Assembly: GCA_021107195.1 (NCBI GenBank)
Contig: JAIOTF010000265.1
Coordinates: 1 to 5,515 of the forward strand
Source: Anaerolineaceae bacterium
GTDB taxonomy: Bacteria; Chloroflexota; Anaerolineae; Anaerolineales; Anaerolineaceae
DNA length: 5,515 bases
Direction: 5' to 3'
The position numbers were made by a program, and so were the translations under genes. The notes below the pieces were generated by a model, which worked only from the letters and a program-made list of their open reading frames with translations, had not been told where the DNA came from and searched no databases. Of this stretch, positions 1-4,888 are shown piece by piece. How positions within the stretch are numbered: the stretch's first letter is position 1; every line of letters starts with the position of its first letter.

Positions 1-485
1 CCCACAAAGTAGCAAGCGGCAATGATAAGGACCGGAGTTACCTTGCCTCTCATTTTGTTCCTGGTCGCAGGCTCGCTGTCTGTAGCTGTATAGATTCCAA
101 GTAGCAGCGACATCAGGATAATGGGAACACCATCTGGCAGCCAGTTTAATACTTCGGTCATAAAAGGCGTACCCCACGCAGCGCACATTTCGATGAAGCC
201 AATGAGCCACAAGCCGGCAAAGGAAATCCCATACCATAAACCTTTTGATAGTTTTTTTCCAGGCAGGTTTTCCTGTATTAGAACAAAAACCGCCGCCATC
301 GCCCCAAAAGTTATGAGGAGAGCGAGACTGACCGCTTATGGGAACCAGCGGCGTTCGACGAAAATGCTGGGAGAAAAAGCGCCGGTCATGGTTATTGGCA
401 TGATCTGGTGCAGCAATATATCCATGATCACTGATACAAGGACAATAACCGTGATCTTCTTCCAATTCTCTTTCAAGATCTTCAT
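1..485 (-). pseudogene. Multi-pass membrane protein gene, interrupted by an in-frame TAA and cut by the window edge
   Basis: Reading leftwards from an ATG at 485-483, preceded by AAAGGAG with an 8-base spacer, the frame encodes MKILKENWKKITVIVL and so on. Codon 50 (bases 338-336) is TAA. The same frame then stays open for 112 more codons to the window edge and still encodes membrane-protein sequence. One hydrophobic segment lies before the stop (about residues 12-29). About four lie after it, around AVSLALLITFGAMAAVFVLI, the YGISFAGLWLIGF stretch, VPIILMSLLLGIY and TPVLIIAACYF. The continuity of frame and composition argues for one gene with a single nonsense change, not two genes. TAA is not a selenocysteine or pyrrolysine codon. 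Alternatives are a sequencing error or a real 49-residue product. I do not recognise the family. It is the last visible gene of the minus-strand run, 85 bp after the cytochrome-b-like gene, and its first eight codons are duplicated at 2642-2680. Confidence 0.7.
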
Positions 486-500
486 TGTTATAACTCCTTT
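462..500 (-). repeat. 39-bp direct repeat, copy A (RBS plus first 8 codons)
   Basis: This segment matches 2642-2680 at 35 of 39 bases in the same orientation. It covers the ribosome binding site AAAGGAG, the ATG and the codons for MKILKENW of the interrupted membrane-protein gene. Similarity stops just after the Trp codon. Confidence 0.85.
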
Positions 501-570
501 CGCAAACGTCAATTCAAACTTATGCCCACCGAACTTCCCCCAACTCCCGTCGGATACTCCATAAGCTCTT

Positions 571-1098
571 TCAATCCATATTCACCTTGGCGCTAGCTGC
601 CAAACCAAAAGACAAATAACGCCGGGTGGCCGAAGCAATCCATTGTTGATGTAACACCAGGTGGGCGGTCATAAAAACCAACCAAGTAATACCGGCGACC
701 ACGTGGAAGCGGGCGAATATTTTTACTGACTCTGCGGGCAACATGGCTGAAAGTAGCCACGCCAGCAAGCCGAATACATTGGTGGTGATATAGGAAATCC
801 AGGTCAATCGGTCTACCACACGATTAGCCCGCACTGATCTTTTCAGAGTTCTAAGTGACCGTCCACGCAAGGCTTTGAGCCAATGCCAATGCCAAACGAT
901 GTGGACAACCACCCCCAATAGTCCCCAGAAACCAGACCCCATGTGAAACGCCAACCACACAGCCCGGGCAACCCCAGCGAAGGCCGAATCGTCGCCATGG
1001 GGAATGACCAGCCACAGGAGGAATCCGCTAGCAACCGTTATCGAAAAAACGATAAACATCATCCAATCAAGCCAGAAATTGCGTTCGGTTTTGCTCAC
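571..1098 (-). CDS. Four-helix cytochrome-b-like membrane protein (DUF4405-like)
   Basis: A 175-residue integral membrane protein, probably a haem b electron carrier. Four hydrophobic segments are visible, near residues 11-31, 46-68, 99-120 and 132-151. Helices 2 and 4 each carry histidines 14 residues apart: H52 with H66, and H132 with H146. Additional histidines are H70, H72 and H150. In cytochrome b of bc1 complexes, paired H-x13-H motifs in two helices of a four-helix bundle hold two haems across the membrane, so two haems are inferred here. Short four-helix proteins with a WHWHW-type stretch are common in the DUF4405 family; this assignment is from memory of the family. The start is GTG at 1098-1096, with GGAG 8 bases upstream inside the end of the preceding gene. 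Only three bases separate that gene's stop from the GTG, so translation is probably coupled. The likely partner is the ferredoxin-nitroreductase upstream on the same strand, which is an inference. Confidence 0.75.
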   Translation of the reverse strand: MSKTERNFWLDWMMFIVFSITVASGFLLWLVIPHGDDSAFAGVARAVWLAFHMGSGFWGLLGVVVHIVWHWHWLKALRGRSLRTLKRSVRANRVVDRLTWISYITTNVFGLLAWLLSAMLPAESVKIFARFHVVAGITWLVFMTAHLVLHQQWIASATRRYLSFGLAASAKVNMD

Positions 1099-1101
1099 TA
1101 T

Positions 1102-1776
1102 TTATTCTCCTGCATTGTAGCGGTTTTGCTTCCCAATGCGCTTCCAGTTTCCGATCAACATTCCCAAACCATAGATGCCCATCAATAGCATTATGCTATC
1201 TTCATATACTCCAAATTGTGGTATTTGAATCATGATTGGAAAAGGGATAGCCCATAGCGACAGTAATCCCAGCGTGATGAGATACAGCCATCGATTCCTG
1301 GACGGAAACGTGGTTGCCATAAAGACCAGCGCCAGCGCGACGGTGGGACAGGGATAGGTGCCGGGGACGATCCAGTGGGATGCTGGACGTCCCCGGGAAA
1401 TTGCGACCAATGGATACGCCATCACCAATCCGAAGCCAGCAAGCGTTAGGGTTTTTCGCCAGCTCGCTCGCGGCATACTGAACTGACAGGTATTGAGGAA
1501 GAAATCTACGGCAAACAACACCGACAGTGACAAGAACAGGAAAGCCTGTGCATTGTGCGCTGGCAATTCCTGTCCAAACAGCAGAAAGAAAACGATGCCT
1601 ATCCAACCAAAGGCAAGTGCAAAACCACCTTTGACCACACGGTTTGCGATCGTTTCATGTTGTGTGAAAAACACCACCAACATGGCAACAGCCAGTAGGT
1701 AGAATACAATTTGTGTGGGGAATATGCCCAGGCTATAGTTCTGGAGAACCGCCCACCATTCATTCGTTGGTATCAT
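1102..1776 (-). CDS. DUF6064-like polytopic membrane protein
   Basis: A 224-residue membrane protein with about six or seven hydrophobic segments (near 22-37, 48-68, 75-95, 108-126, 142-157, 163-184 and 193-209) and a basic C-terminal tail, WKRIGKQNR. Features I associate with the DUF6064 family are the N-terminal FPTQIVFYLLA segment, a GGFALAFGWIGIVF helix and a YPCPT motif at residues 141-145 just before a helix. No biochemical role is established for that family. The ATG at 1776-1774 has AGGAG with a 6-base spacer. The preceding gene stops 15 bp upstream and the following gene starts 3 bp downstream, so it sits in the middle of a three-gene membrane operon. The family call rests on remembered motif similarity. 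Confidence 0.7.
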   Translation of the reverse strand: MIPTNEWWAVLQNYSLGIFPTQIVFYLLAVAMLVVFFTQHETIANRVVKGGFALAFGWIGIVFFLLFGQELPAHNAQAFLFLSLSVLFAVDFFLNTCQFSMPRASWRKTLTLAGFGLVMAYPLVAISRGRPASHWIVPGTYPCPTVALALVFMATTFPSRNRWLYLITLGLLSLWAIPFPIMIQIPQFGVYEDSIMLLMGIYGLGMLIGNWKRIGKQNRYNAGE

Positions 1777-1791
1777 GTCAAACTCCTATGA

Positions 1792-2484
1792 TTATTTGCC
1801 AGCAGTTGTGGCAAGTGATTGATTTACGACTTGTGAAACACTCTGGATCAACTGGATGGCATAGGGGATAAAACCAATTGCCAAAACAATCGTAGCTACC
1901 AGGCCAATCAAGTCGATATCCGGGTTGGCCATCAGGACTGAGCCGATCAACATCGGAACGCTTTGCTTGCGCGAGATTTCCTTTGAAATCACCAGCCCCG
2001 TGGATTGGAGAATAAATCCGAGCGGTAGCAGCGGCAGCAGCTGCAAAATCCATAACCAGCCTTTGTACTGGAACATCGCCTCGATACCGGGAACCAAGGC
2101 GCGGAACTGGGTTTCCGGCAATGTGTCGAACGCGCTGGGTACCAGGCACAAAGCGCCTTTATCCACCGCCAGGATCACTGCACCAGTCACTGCCAAGATG
2201 CCGCCGACAAAACCCCACCAGGCGCCTCGCCGTTGAAGAAGGTTCACAAAATGTATAGCGATGACGATGAGCAGTGGAACCGCAACCACCATTAACATGT
2301 GTCCGAAATGCAAGATTTGGTTCCCGTGGAACTCGTTAATCCTTTCCTGAATATCATGACTGATATCCAGACTCAACAAGTTCGGATGCACAGCAAAAGC
2401 AATGCCAGCCAAGATTGGGTAAAATATGAAGGCTAGTGCCGTGCCAATGCGTTTGGTTTGATACAGTAATTTATATTCGTTCAT
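1792..2484 (-). CDS. Uncharacterised polytopic membrane protein
   Basis: A 230-residue protein with five or six hydrophobic segments, near residues 14-32, 62-84, 89-108, 143-161, possibly 178-186, and 191-214. The first loop (about 33-60) is polar and includes HPNLLSLD and a histidine-bearing run, FHGNQILHFGHML, leading into helix 2. I do not recognise the family; a distant relation to DUF4386-type membrane proteins is possible but unproven. The start is the ATG at 2484-2482, preceded by GAGGAG about 8 bases upstream. It begins the compact membrane cluster: the next gene starts 15 bp after its TAA. A 200-bp non-coding stretch separates it from the nitroreductase gene, so it may have its own promoter, though I found no convincing -35/-10 pair there. 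Confidence 0.8.
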   Translation of the reverse strand: MNEYKLLYQTKRIGTALAFIFYPILAGIAFAVHPNLLSLDISHDIQERINEFHGNQILHFGHMLMVVAVPLLIVIAIHFVNLLQRRGAWWGFVGGILAVTGAVILAVDKGALCLVPSAFDTLPETQFRALVPGIEAMFQYKGWLWILQLLPLLPLGFILQSTGLVISKEISRKQSVPMLIGSVLMANPDIDLIGLVATIVLAIGFIPYAIQLIQSVSQVVNQSLATTAGK

Positions 2485-2542
2485 TTAATTCACTCCTCGA
2501 AAAAAGATTCCTACCCAGGGGTAATATAATTTGGGTCTTTGA

Positions 2543-2631
2543 GATCTTGCGTGGAAAGGCCATATATGGGGGTGTTTAACTTTGGACGGTAAGCAAGTAG
2601 ACCTCATATATAGGGGTGACCACGCGAAATC
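2543..2631. repeat. 89-bp imperfect inverted-repeat element with internal direct repeats
   Basis: The arms are GATCTTGCGTGG (2543-2554) and CCACGCGAAATC (2620-2631), complementary at 10 of 12 positions. Inside lie two direct copies, CATATATGGGGGTG (2561-2574) and CATATATAGGGGTG (2605-2618), 13 of 14 identical and 44 bp apart. The first includes the perfect palindrome CCATATATGG (2560-2569). It occupies the gap between the nitroreductase gene and the three-gene membrane cluster. It could be a decayed miniature mobile element or a regulator-binding region for the gene starting at 2484. No target-site duplication is evident. Confidence 0.45.
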
Positions 2632-2665
2632 CCAGAGATCCCCAATTCTCTTTCAAACTCTTCAT
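2576..2665 (-). pseudogene. Truncated copy of a membrane-protein gene start (29 codons)
   Basis: An ATG at 2665-2663 sits behind AAAGGAG and opens a 29-codon frame starting MKSLKENW and ending in TAA at 2578-2576. The first eight codons and the ribosome binding site are the second copy of the repeat that starts the interrupted gene at 485. After the Trp codon the similarity ends and the frame runs into the inverted-repeat element at 2543-2631. The start lies only 19 bases after the nitroreductase stop, the spacing of an operon neighbour. The best reading is the remnant of a full gene, lost by deletion or rearrangement. Translation as a short peptide is possible because the start signals are intact. 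Confidence 0.6.
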
Positions 2666-2680
2666 TGTCATAGCTCCTTT
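2642..2680 (-). repeat. 39-bp direct repeat, copy B
   Basis: It matches 462-500 at 35 of 39 bases in direct orientation, about 2.18 kb away, with the three membrane-protein genes between the copies. The four differences are at two bases in the ribosome-binding-site-to-ATG spacer and two adjacent bases in codon 3. Confidence 0.85.
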
Positions 2681-2684
2681 GCCA

Positions 2685-3569
2685 TTAACGTTTTAGATAC
2701 CGTACCGCTTGGTGTTCTCTGGGTATTTTCCGCTTGAACTTCACGGTCGGATACCCCAGCATCAAACAACTGTGGACCTCATTTTCGTCAGGGATGCCTA
2801 ATTTGCGCTTTACGTCCGCATTCATATTTACGATGGGTGGGATCATGCCACTGAATATCGAACCCAGGCCCAGGGAATGAGCAGCTATGGTAGCATACGA
2901 GGCGGCCAGCCAACAATTCTCCACGATACAGACGCCCAGTTTATAACCGTGAAAGAAAATGATGGCCGGCGCATCAAATGTAAAGCCATTCTTCCCGTTA
3001 TCGGCGTTTTCGCAGCAAATCCTTGCCGAGGGCAAGGCGTGATGTGTCAATGCGTGATACTGTCTGGCTCCGGCGACTCTTTTCGAGACAATCCGATATA
3101 TCGGGTTTTTCATTGACTGCATCAACTTTTTCCAACACCTGACGGTATCCTGGTATAACTCATCGAGGTGCTCCCTCTTATCCAGAACCAGGACTTGGAC
3201 ATTGGTGGGCGGCGAGCCTATGGGGGGCATGGCTGACGCTCGAATCACCTTATCCAAAACCGCGCGCTCGACGCTCCGGTCCTTGAAACTCCTGATGGAC
3301 CTTCTGGAAGACAACATGGCTTCCAAAGTTGCAAAATCAACCTTGTTTTCAGGTAGGGCGACAAACTCGTCATAGCTCAATCCCGCGACCTGAATTGCTT
3401 GAGTCGGGCACACTGACATGCAAAGCCCGCATTGGCAACATCCCCAATCGGGATAGTCCACCACCTCCATTTGCCCGTGGTTCATTTTGAGTATCTTTTT
3501 GCTGCATACTTGGGAGCAAAGACCGCATCCGATACACGTTTCTTTGTTGACAGTAACCCTATTTTTCAT
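2685..3569 (-). CDS. Ferredoxin-nitroreductase fusion (2[4Fe-4S] domain plus FMN oxidoreductase)
   Basis: A 294-residue soluble protein with no signal peptide. The N-terminal ferredoxin domain (about 1-62) has two cysteine sets: C12, C15, C18, C22 and C44, C47, C50, C54-P55. The first set ends in Cys-Ser where Cys-Pro is usual, and an extra cysteine, C45, lies beside C44. The nitroreductase domain (about 80-285) opens with SSRRSIRSF (87-95), the FMN-phosphate-binding signature of the family, and has SLGLGSIFSG (232-241) and a C-terminal LGYP-to-PRE segment. Such fusions are expected to pass electrons between the clusters and FMN to reduce an organic substrate; the substrate cannot be read. 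I chose the ATG at 3569 because AGGAGG lies 6 bases upstream and the ferredoxin fold starts here. An in-frame extension back to 3674 would overlap padR and has no domain. padR ends 50 bp upstream, so the two are probably co-transcribed. Confidence 0.92.
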   Translation of the reverse strand: MKNRVTVNKETCIGCGLCSQVCSKKILKMNHGQMEVVDYPDWGCCQCGLCMSVCPTQAIQVAGLSYDEFVALPENKVDFATLEAMLSSRRSIRSFKDRSVERAVLDKVIRASAMPPIGSPPTNVQVLVLDKREHLDELYQDTVRCWKKLMQSMKNPIYRIVSKRVAGARQYHALTHHALPSARICCENADNGKNGFTFDAPAIIFFHGYKLGVCIVENCWLAASYATIAAHSLGLGSIFSGMIPPIVNMNADVKRKLGIPDENEVHSCLMLGYPTVKFKRKIPREHQAVRYLKR

Positions 3570-3593
3570 TTTTAGCCTCCTGGTGTTTGTAGA

Positions 3594-3610
3594 GCGATTT
3601 GGTAAATCGC
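3594..3610. other. Perfect 7-bp stem, 3-base-loop hairpin between padR and the nitroreductase gene
   Basis: GCGATTT (3594-3600) and AAATCGC (3604-3610) are perfectly complementary around GGT. Read in the direction of the operon no U-tract follows, so it is not a standard intrinsic terminator. It lies about 15 bases before the nitroreductase ribosome binding site and could mark an RNA-processing or stabilising site, or a small protein-binding palindrome. Confidence 0.5.
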
Positions 3611-3619
3611 CCTGTTTTC

Positions 3620-4171
3620 TCAGCCGGTCAGGGCCTCGATCTTGGCAATCGTCTCCTGACACCACTCGACCCACCCTTGCTCATACTTTATGCCTCTATC
3701 CAGGGTCAGTTCCCAGAAAAAGGCTTCCCGCTCCATCCCCGTTCCTTCTATGTCGTGCTGTATCCTGCCCATCACCGTCTCCTGATAGTCTGCCAGTTGC
3801 TCCTGATGCAGCGCCAGGTGATGGCGCAACTGGGAAAGCGATTCCTCTTTATCGAGTTGTCCGCCAAAAAAGATTTTGATCAGAAAGGCGTCTCGGACCG
3901 GCACTACGTCCGCCGGTGCCTGCAGCCAGCGCTGCAGTTCCTCGCGCCCGGACGTGGTGATGTGGTAAACTTTGCGGTTCGGCCGGTCATCCTGGAGTTC
4001 TACCTCCATCGTCAACCAGCCCTCACCCTTCATCTTGGACAATGTGGGGTAAATCTGGCTAAGGTTGGCGTTCCAAAAGTAATAAATGGAGCGATCAAAG
4101 TGTTGCTTTAGATCATAACCGGTCATGGGCTGGTAGGTTAAGAAACCCAACAAGGCGTGTTTCAATGACAT
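3620..4171 (-). CDS. PadR-family transcriptional regulator
   Basis: A 183-residue cytoplasmic DNA-binding protein. The winged-helix PadR domain spans about residues 1-85: MSLKHALLGFLTYQPMTGYD, then the recognition-helix region FWNANLSQIYPTLSKMKGEGWL and a wing ending in YHITTSGREELQRWL. The second half (about 93-178) is a helical dimerisation domain of the Vir_act_alpha_C type, giving the usual length of the two-domain subfamily. PadR proteins are generally repressors released by small molecules; the ligand is unknown here. The ATG at 4171 has AAAGGA at a 7-base spacing from its GGA. A near-consensus promoter lies upstream and its -10 is covered by a long dyad, so autoregulation is likely. 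The nitroreductase gene follows after 50 bp, making that enzyme the most probable regulated target. arsR is divergent on the other side. Confidence 0.93.
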   Translation of the reverse strand: MSLKHALLGFLTYQPMTGYDLKQHFDRSIYYFWNANLSQIYPTLSKMKGEGWLTMEVELQDDRPNRKVYHITTSGREELQRWLQAPADVVPVRDAFLIKIFFGGQLDKEESLSQLRHHLALHQEQLADYQETVMGRIQHDIEGTGMEREAFFWELTLDRGIKYEQGWVEWCQETIAKIEALTG

Positions 4172-4197
4172 GCTGGCATCCTTTATTTTATATAATC

Positions 4198-4245
4198 AGT
4201 ATATTATATCAGACTATGCCTATATAAGTTGTGATATAGTATACA
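4198..4245. promoter_or_regulatory. Probable PadR operator (long AT-rich dyad)
   Basis: AGTATATTATATCA (4198-4211) and TGATATAGTATACA (4232-4245) form an inverted repeat matching at 12 of 14 positions, with 20 bases between the arms. The right arm contains the padR -10 box and the left arm lies in the early transcribed leader, an arrangement suited to autorepression. Assigning it to PadR is inference from position. Confidence 0.6.
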
Positions 4246-4266
4246 CGCTTTGTTTGCTGTTGTCAA
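4238..4266 (-). promoter_or_regulatory. padR promoter
   Basis: On the minus strand TTGACA (4266-4261) is followed after 17 bases by TATACT (4243-4238). Both match the sigma70-type consensus well. The predicted start is near 4231, giving a leader of about 60 bases before the padR ATG. Confidence 0.8.
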
Positions 4267-4304
4267 GGGGTGTGGAGAGGGAAATTCCAAATTGGCCCTT
4301 GACA
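4261..4304. promoter_or_regulatory. Mirror-image -35 region shared by divergent padR and arsR
   Basis: TGTCAAGGG (4261-4269) and CCCTTGACA (4296-4304) are a perfect 9-bp inverted repeat containing the two TTGACA boxes of the divergent promoters. The 26 bases between include AATTCC and AAATTGG. The symmetry may reflect only the two -35 boxes, or a shared factor-binding site. Confidence 0.6.
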
Positions 4305-4326
4305 CGGCTTAAAGACAAAGTATAAT
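4299..4326 (+). promoter_or_regulatory. arsR promoter
   Basis: TTGACA (4299-4304), a 16-base spacer and TATAAT (4321-4326) give perfect -35 and -10 boxes. The predicted start is near 4333, inside the ArsR operator that begins two bases after the -10. Confidence 0.85.
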
Positions 4327-4327
4327 C

Positions 4328-4350
4328 ATAAGTAGTTGCTTATACACTTA
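4328..4350 (+). promoter_or_regulatory. ArsR operator, copy 1
   Basis: The 16-bp core ATAAGTAGTTGCTTAT (4328-4343) is an ATAAG-N6-CTTAT inverted repeat, followed by ACACTTA. It overlaps the predicted transcription start and lies just before the arsR ribosome binding site. A copy matching 19 of 23 bases precedes the gene at 4889. ArsR-family proteins commonly bind such ATA-rich dyads over promoters. Confidence 0.75.
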
Positions 4351-4360
4351 AGGAGATGTG

Positions 4361-4696
4361 ATGATAGATCAAGTCAGAAAGATGGCCGATGTCTTCAAAT
4401 CTCTCGGCGATCCCACCAGGCTCATGATCATACGGATGCTGGCCTCCAATCCAGAGGACACACTCTGCGTGGCTGATTTGGCCGCCAGACTGGGCAGCAC
4501 CCAACCGGCCGCCTCCCAACACATCAAGGTACTTAAGAATGTCGGCATCCTGGAAGCAAACAAAGTGGGGTTCCGAGTCTATTACCGCATCAACACGAAC
4601 GTCATGCTGGCCTACAAAACCGATCTGGACGAACTGTTCGAAATGGCGTTTACGCGTTGTCCTCGGATAAGCACGTGCGAGGAAGATAAAGATTAG
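4361..4696 (+). CDS. ArsR-family (SmtB-like) transcriptional regulator
   Basis: A 111-residue winged-helix repressor covering nearly the whole protein: ADVFKSLGDPTRLMIIRML (9-27), helix-turn-helix VADLAARLGSTQPAASQHIKVL (37-58) and wing VGFRVYYRI (69-77). The classical arsenic-sensing ELCVCDL motif reads TLCVADL, so only its first cysteine (C36) is present. Two more cysteines near the C terminus, C100 and C106, could complete a thiolate metal site or act as redox switches; the inducer is unknown. I chose the ATG at 4361, five bases after AGGAG (4351-4355); a GTG at 4358 is in frame but only two bases from it. The operator repeat before this gene and before the gene at 4889 indicates autoregulation and control of that membrane protein. 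Confidence 0.92.
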   Translation: MIDQVRKMADVFKSLGDPTRLMIIRMLASNPEDTLCVADLAARLGSTQPAASQHIKVLKNVGILEANKVGFRVYYRINTNVMLAYKTDLDELFEMAFTRCPRISTCEEDKD

Positions 4697-4704
4697 TTTT
4701 TGAT

Positions 4705-4719
4705 AGACCTCCGAGGTCT
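4705..4719. repeat. Palindrome AGACCTCCGAGGTCT
   Basis: A 15-bp perfect palindrome around a central C, starting eight bases after the arsR stop. It is the reverse complement of the copy at 4787-4801. The following bases, TTGT, are too weak a U-tract to call it a terminator, although it could still slow transcription out of arsR. Confidence 0.8.
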
Positions 4720-4786
4720 TTGTACAGGTTTTGTCTGTCGAAATACTTACCAAGACCGGAATTTCGCCACCGCAAGACGGCTTTGT

Positions 4787-4801
4787 AGACCTCGGAGGTC
4801 T
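4787..4801. repeat. Palindrome AGACCTCGGAGGTCT
   Basis: The second copy, identical to the first except for the central base (G where the first has C), so the two are exact reverse complements of each other. Confidence 0.8.
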
Positions 4802-4835
4802 GAAATGGGCCAACCTGAGTAGCAACTAGTTTTTT

Positions 4836-4866
4836 TTGTCAATGTTAATAAGTTACTGCTTATAGA
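4836..4866 (+). promoter_or_regulatory. Probable promoter of the membrane-protein gene at 4889
   Basis: TTGTCA (4836-4841) lies 19 bases before TATAGA (4861-4866), with TTATAG one base earlier as an alternative at 18. It is a weaker match than the arsR promoter. The candidate -10 is inside the second ArsR operator, so ArsR binding would block it. Confidence 0.5.
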
Positions 4867-4870
4867 CTTA
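4848..4870 (+). promoter_or_regulatory. ArsR operator, copy 2
   Basis: The core ATAAGTTACTGCTTAT (4848-4863) is followed by AGACTTA; the 23-bp segment matches 4328-4350 at 19 positions. The ATAAG and CTTAT arms are fully conserved and three of the four differences fall in the spacer between them, as expected for a protein-binding dyad. It ends 18 bases before the ATG of the downstream gene. Confidence 0.75.
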
Positions 4871-4888
4871 TCCAAAAGGAGAAATAAA

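Larger units (their letters stand above)
4705..4801. repeat. 97-bp REP/MITE-like element bounded by two palindromes
   Basis: Two complementary 15-bp palindromes bound a 67-bp core. The core holds a further short stem, CGAAAT and ATTTCG, about 17 bases apart. There is no coding sequence. The layout resembles a paired REP-type repeat. It separates arsR from the operator and promoter of the next gene. From memory, AGACCTC-type palindromes recur in Chloroflexota genomes, which cannot be verified here. Confidence 0.5.

Noticed and set aside
510..560. Possible G-quadruplex on the minus strand upstream of the interrupted gene
   Set aside because: Only three runs of three or more G are available, one short of a standard four-run motif.
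121..564. 147-codon plus-strand open frame
   Set aside because: It lies antisense to the interrupted membrane-protein gene, has no ribosome binding site and no recognisable domain.
1202..2149. Minus-strand frames at 1202-1606 and 1778-2149
   Set aside because: They are out-of-frame readings of the DUF6064-like and unknown membrane-protein genes, which have good start signals and hydrophobic segments.
3570..3674. N-terminal extension of the nitroreductase gene by 35 codons
   Set aside because: The extension overlaps the end of padR and reads as unstructured polar sequence, while the ATG at 3569 has a strong AGGAGG site.
3487..4111. Two overlapping plus-strand open frames (130 and 170 codons)
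   Set aside because: Both are antisense to the ferredoxin-nitroreductase and padR genes, whose domains are clear; their own sequence is low in recognisable structure.
4705..4724. Intrinsic terminator after arsR
   Set aside because: The palindrome leaves only about five stem pairs once a loop is allowed, and the downstream T-run is interrupted.
4340..4825. 161-codon minus-strand open frame
   Set aside because: It is antisense to arsR and crosses the palindromic repeats and promoter elements; no start signal or domain supports it.
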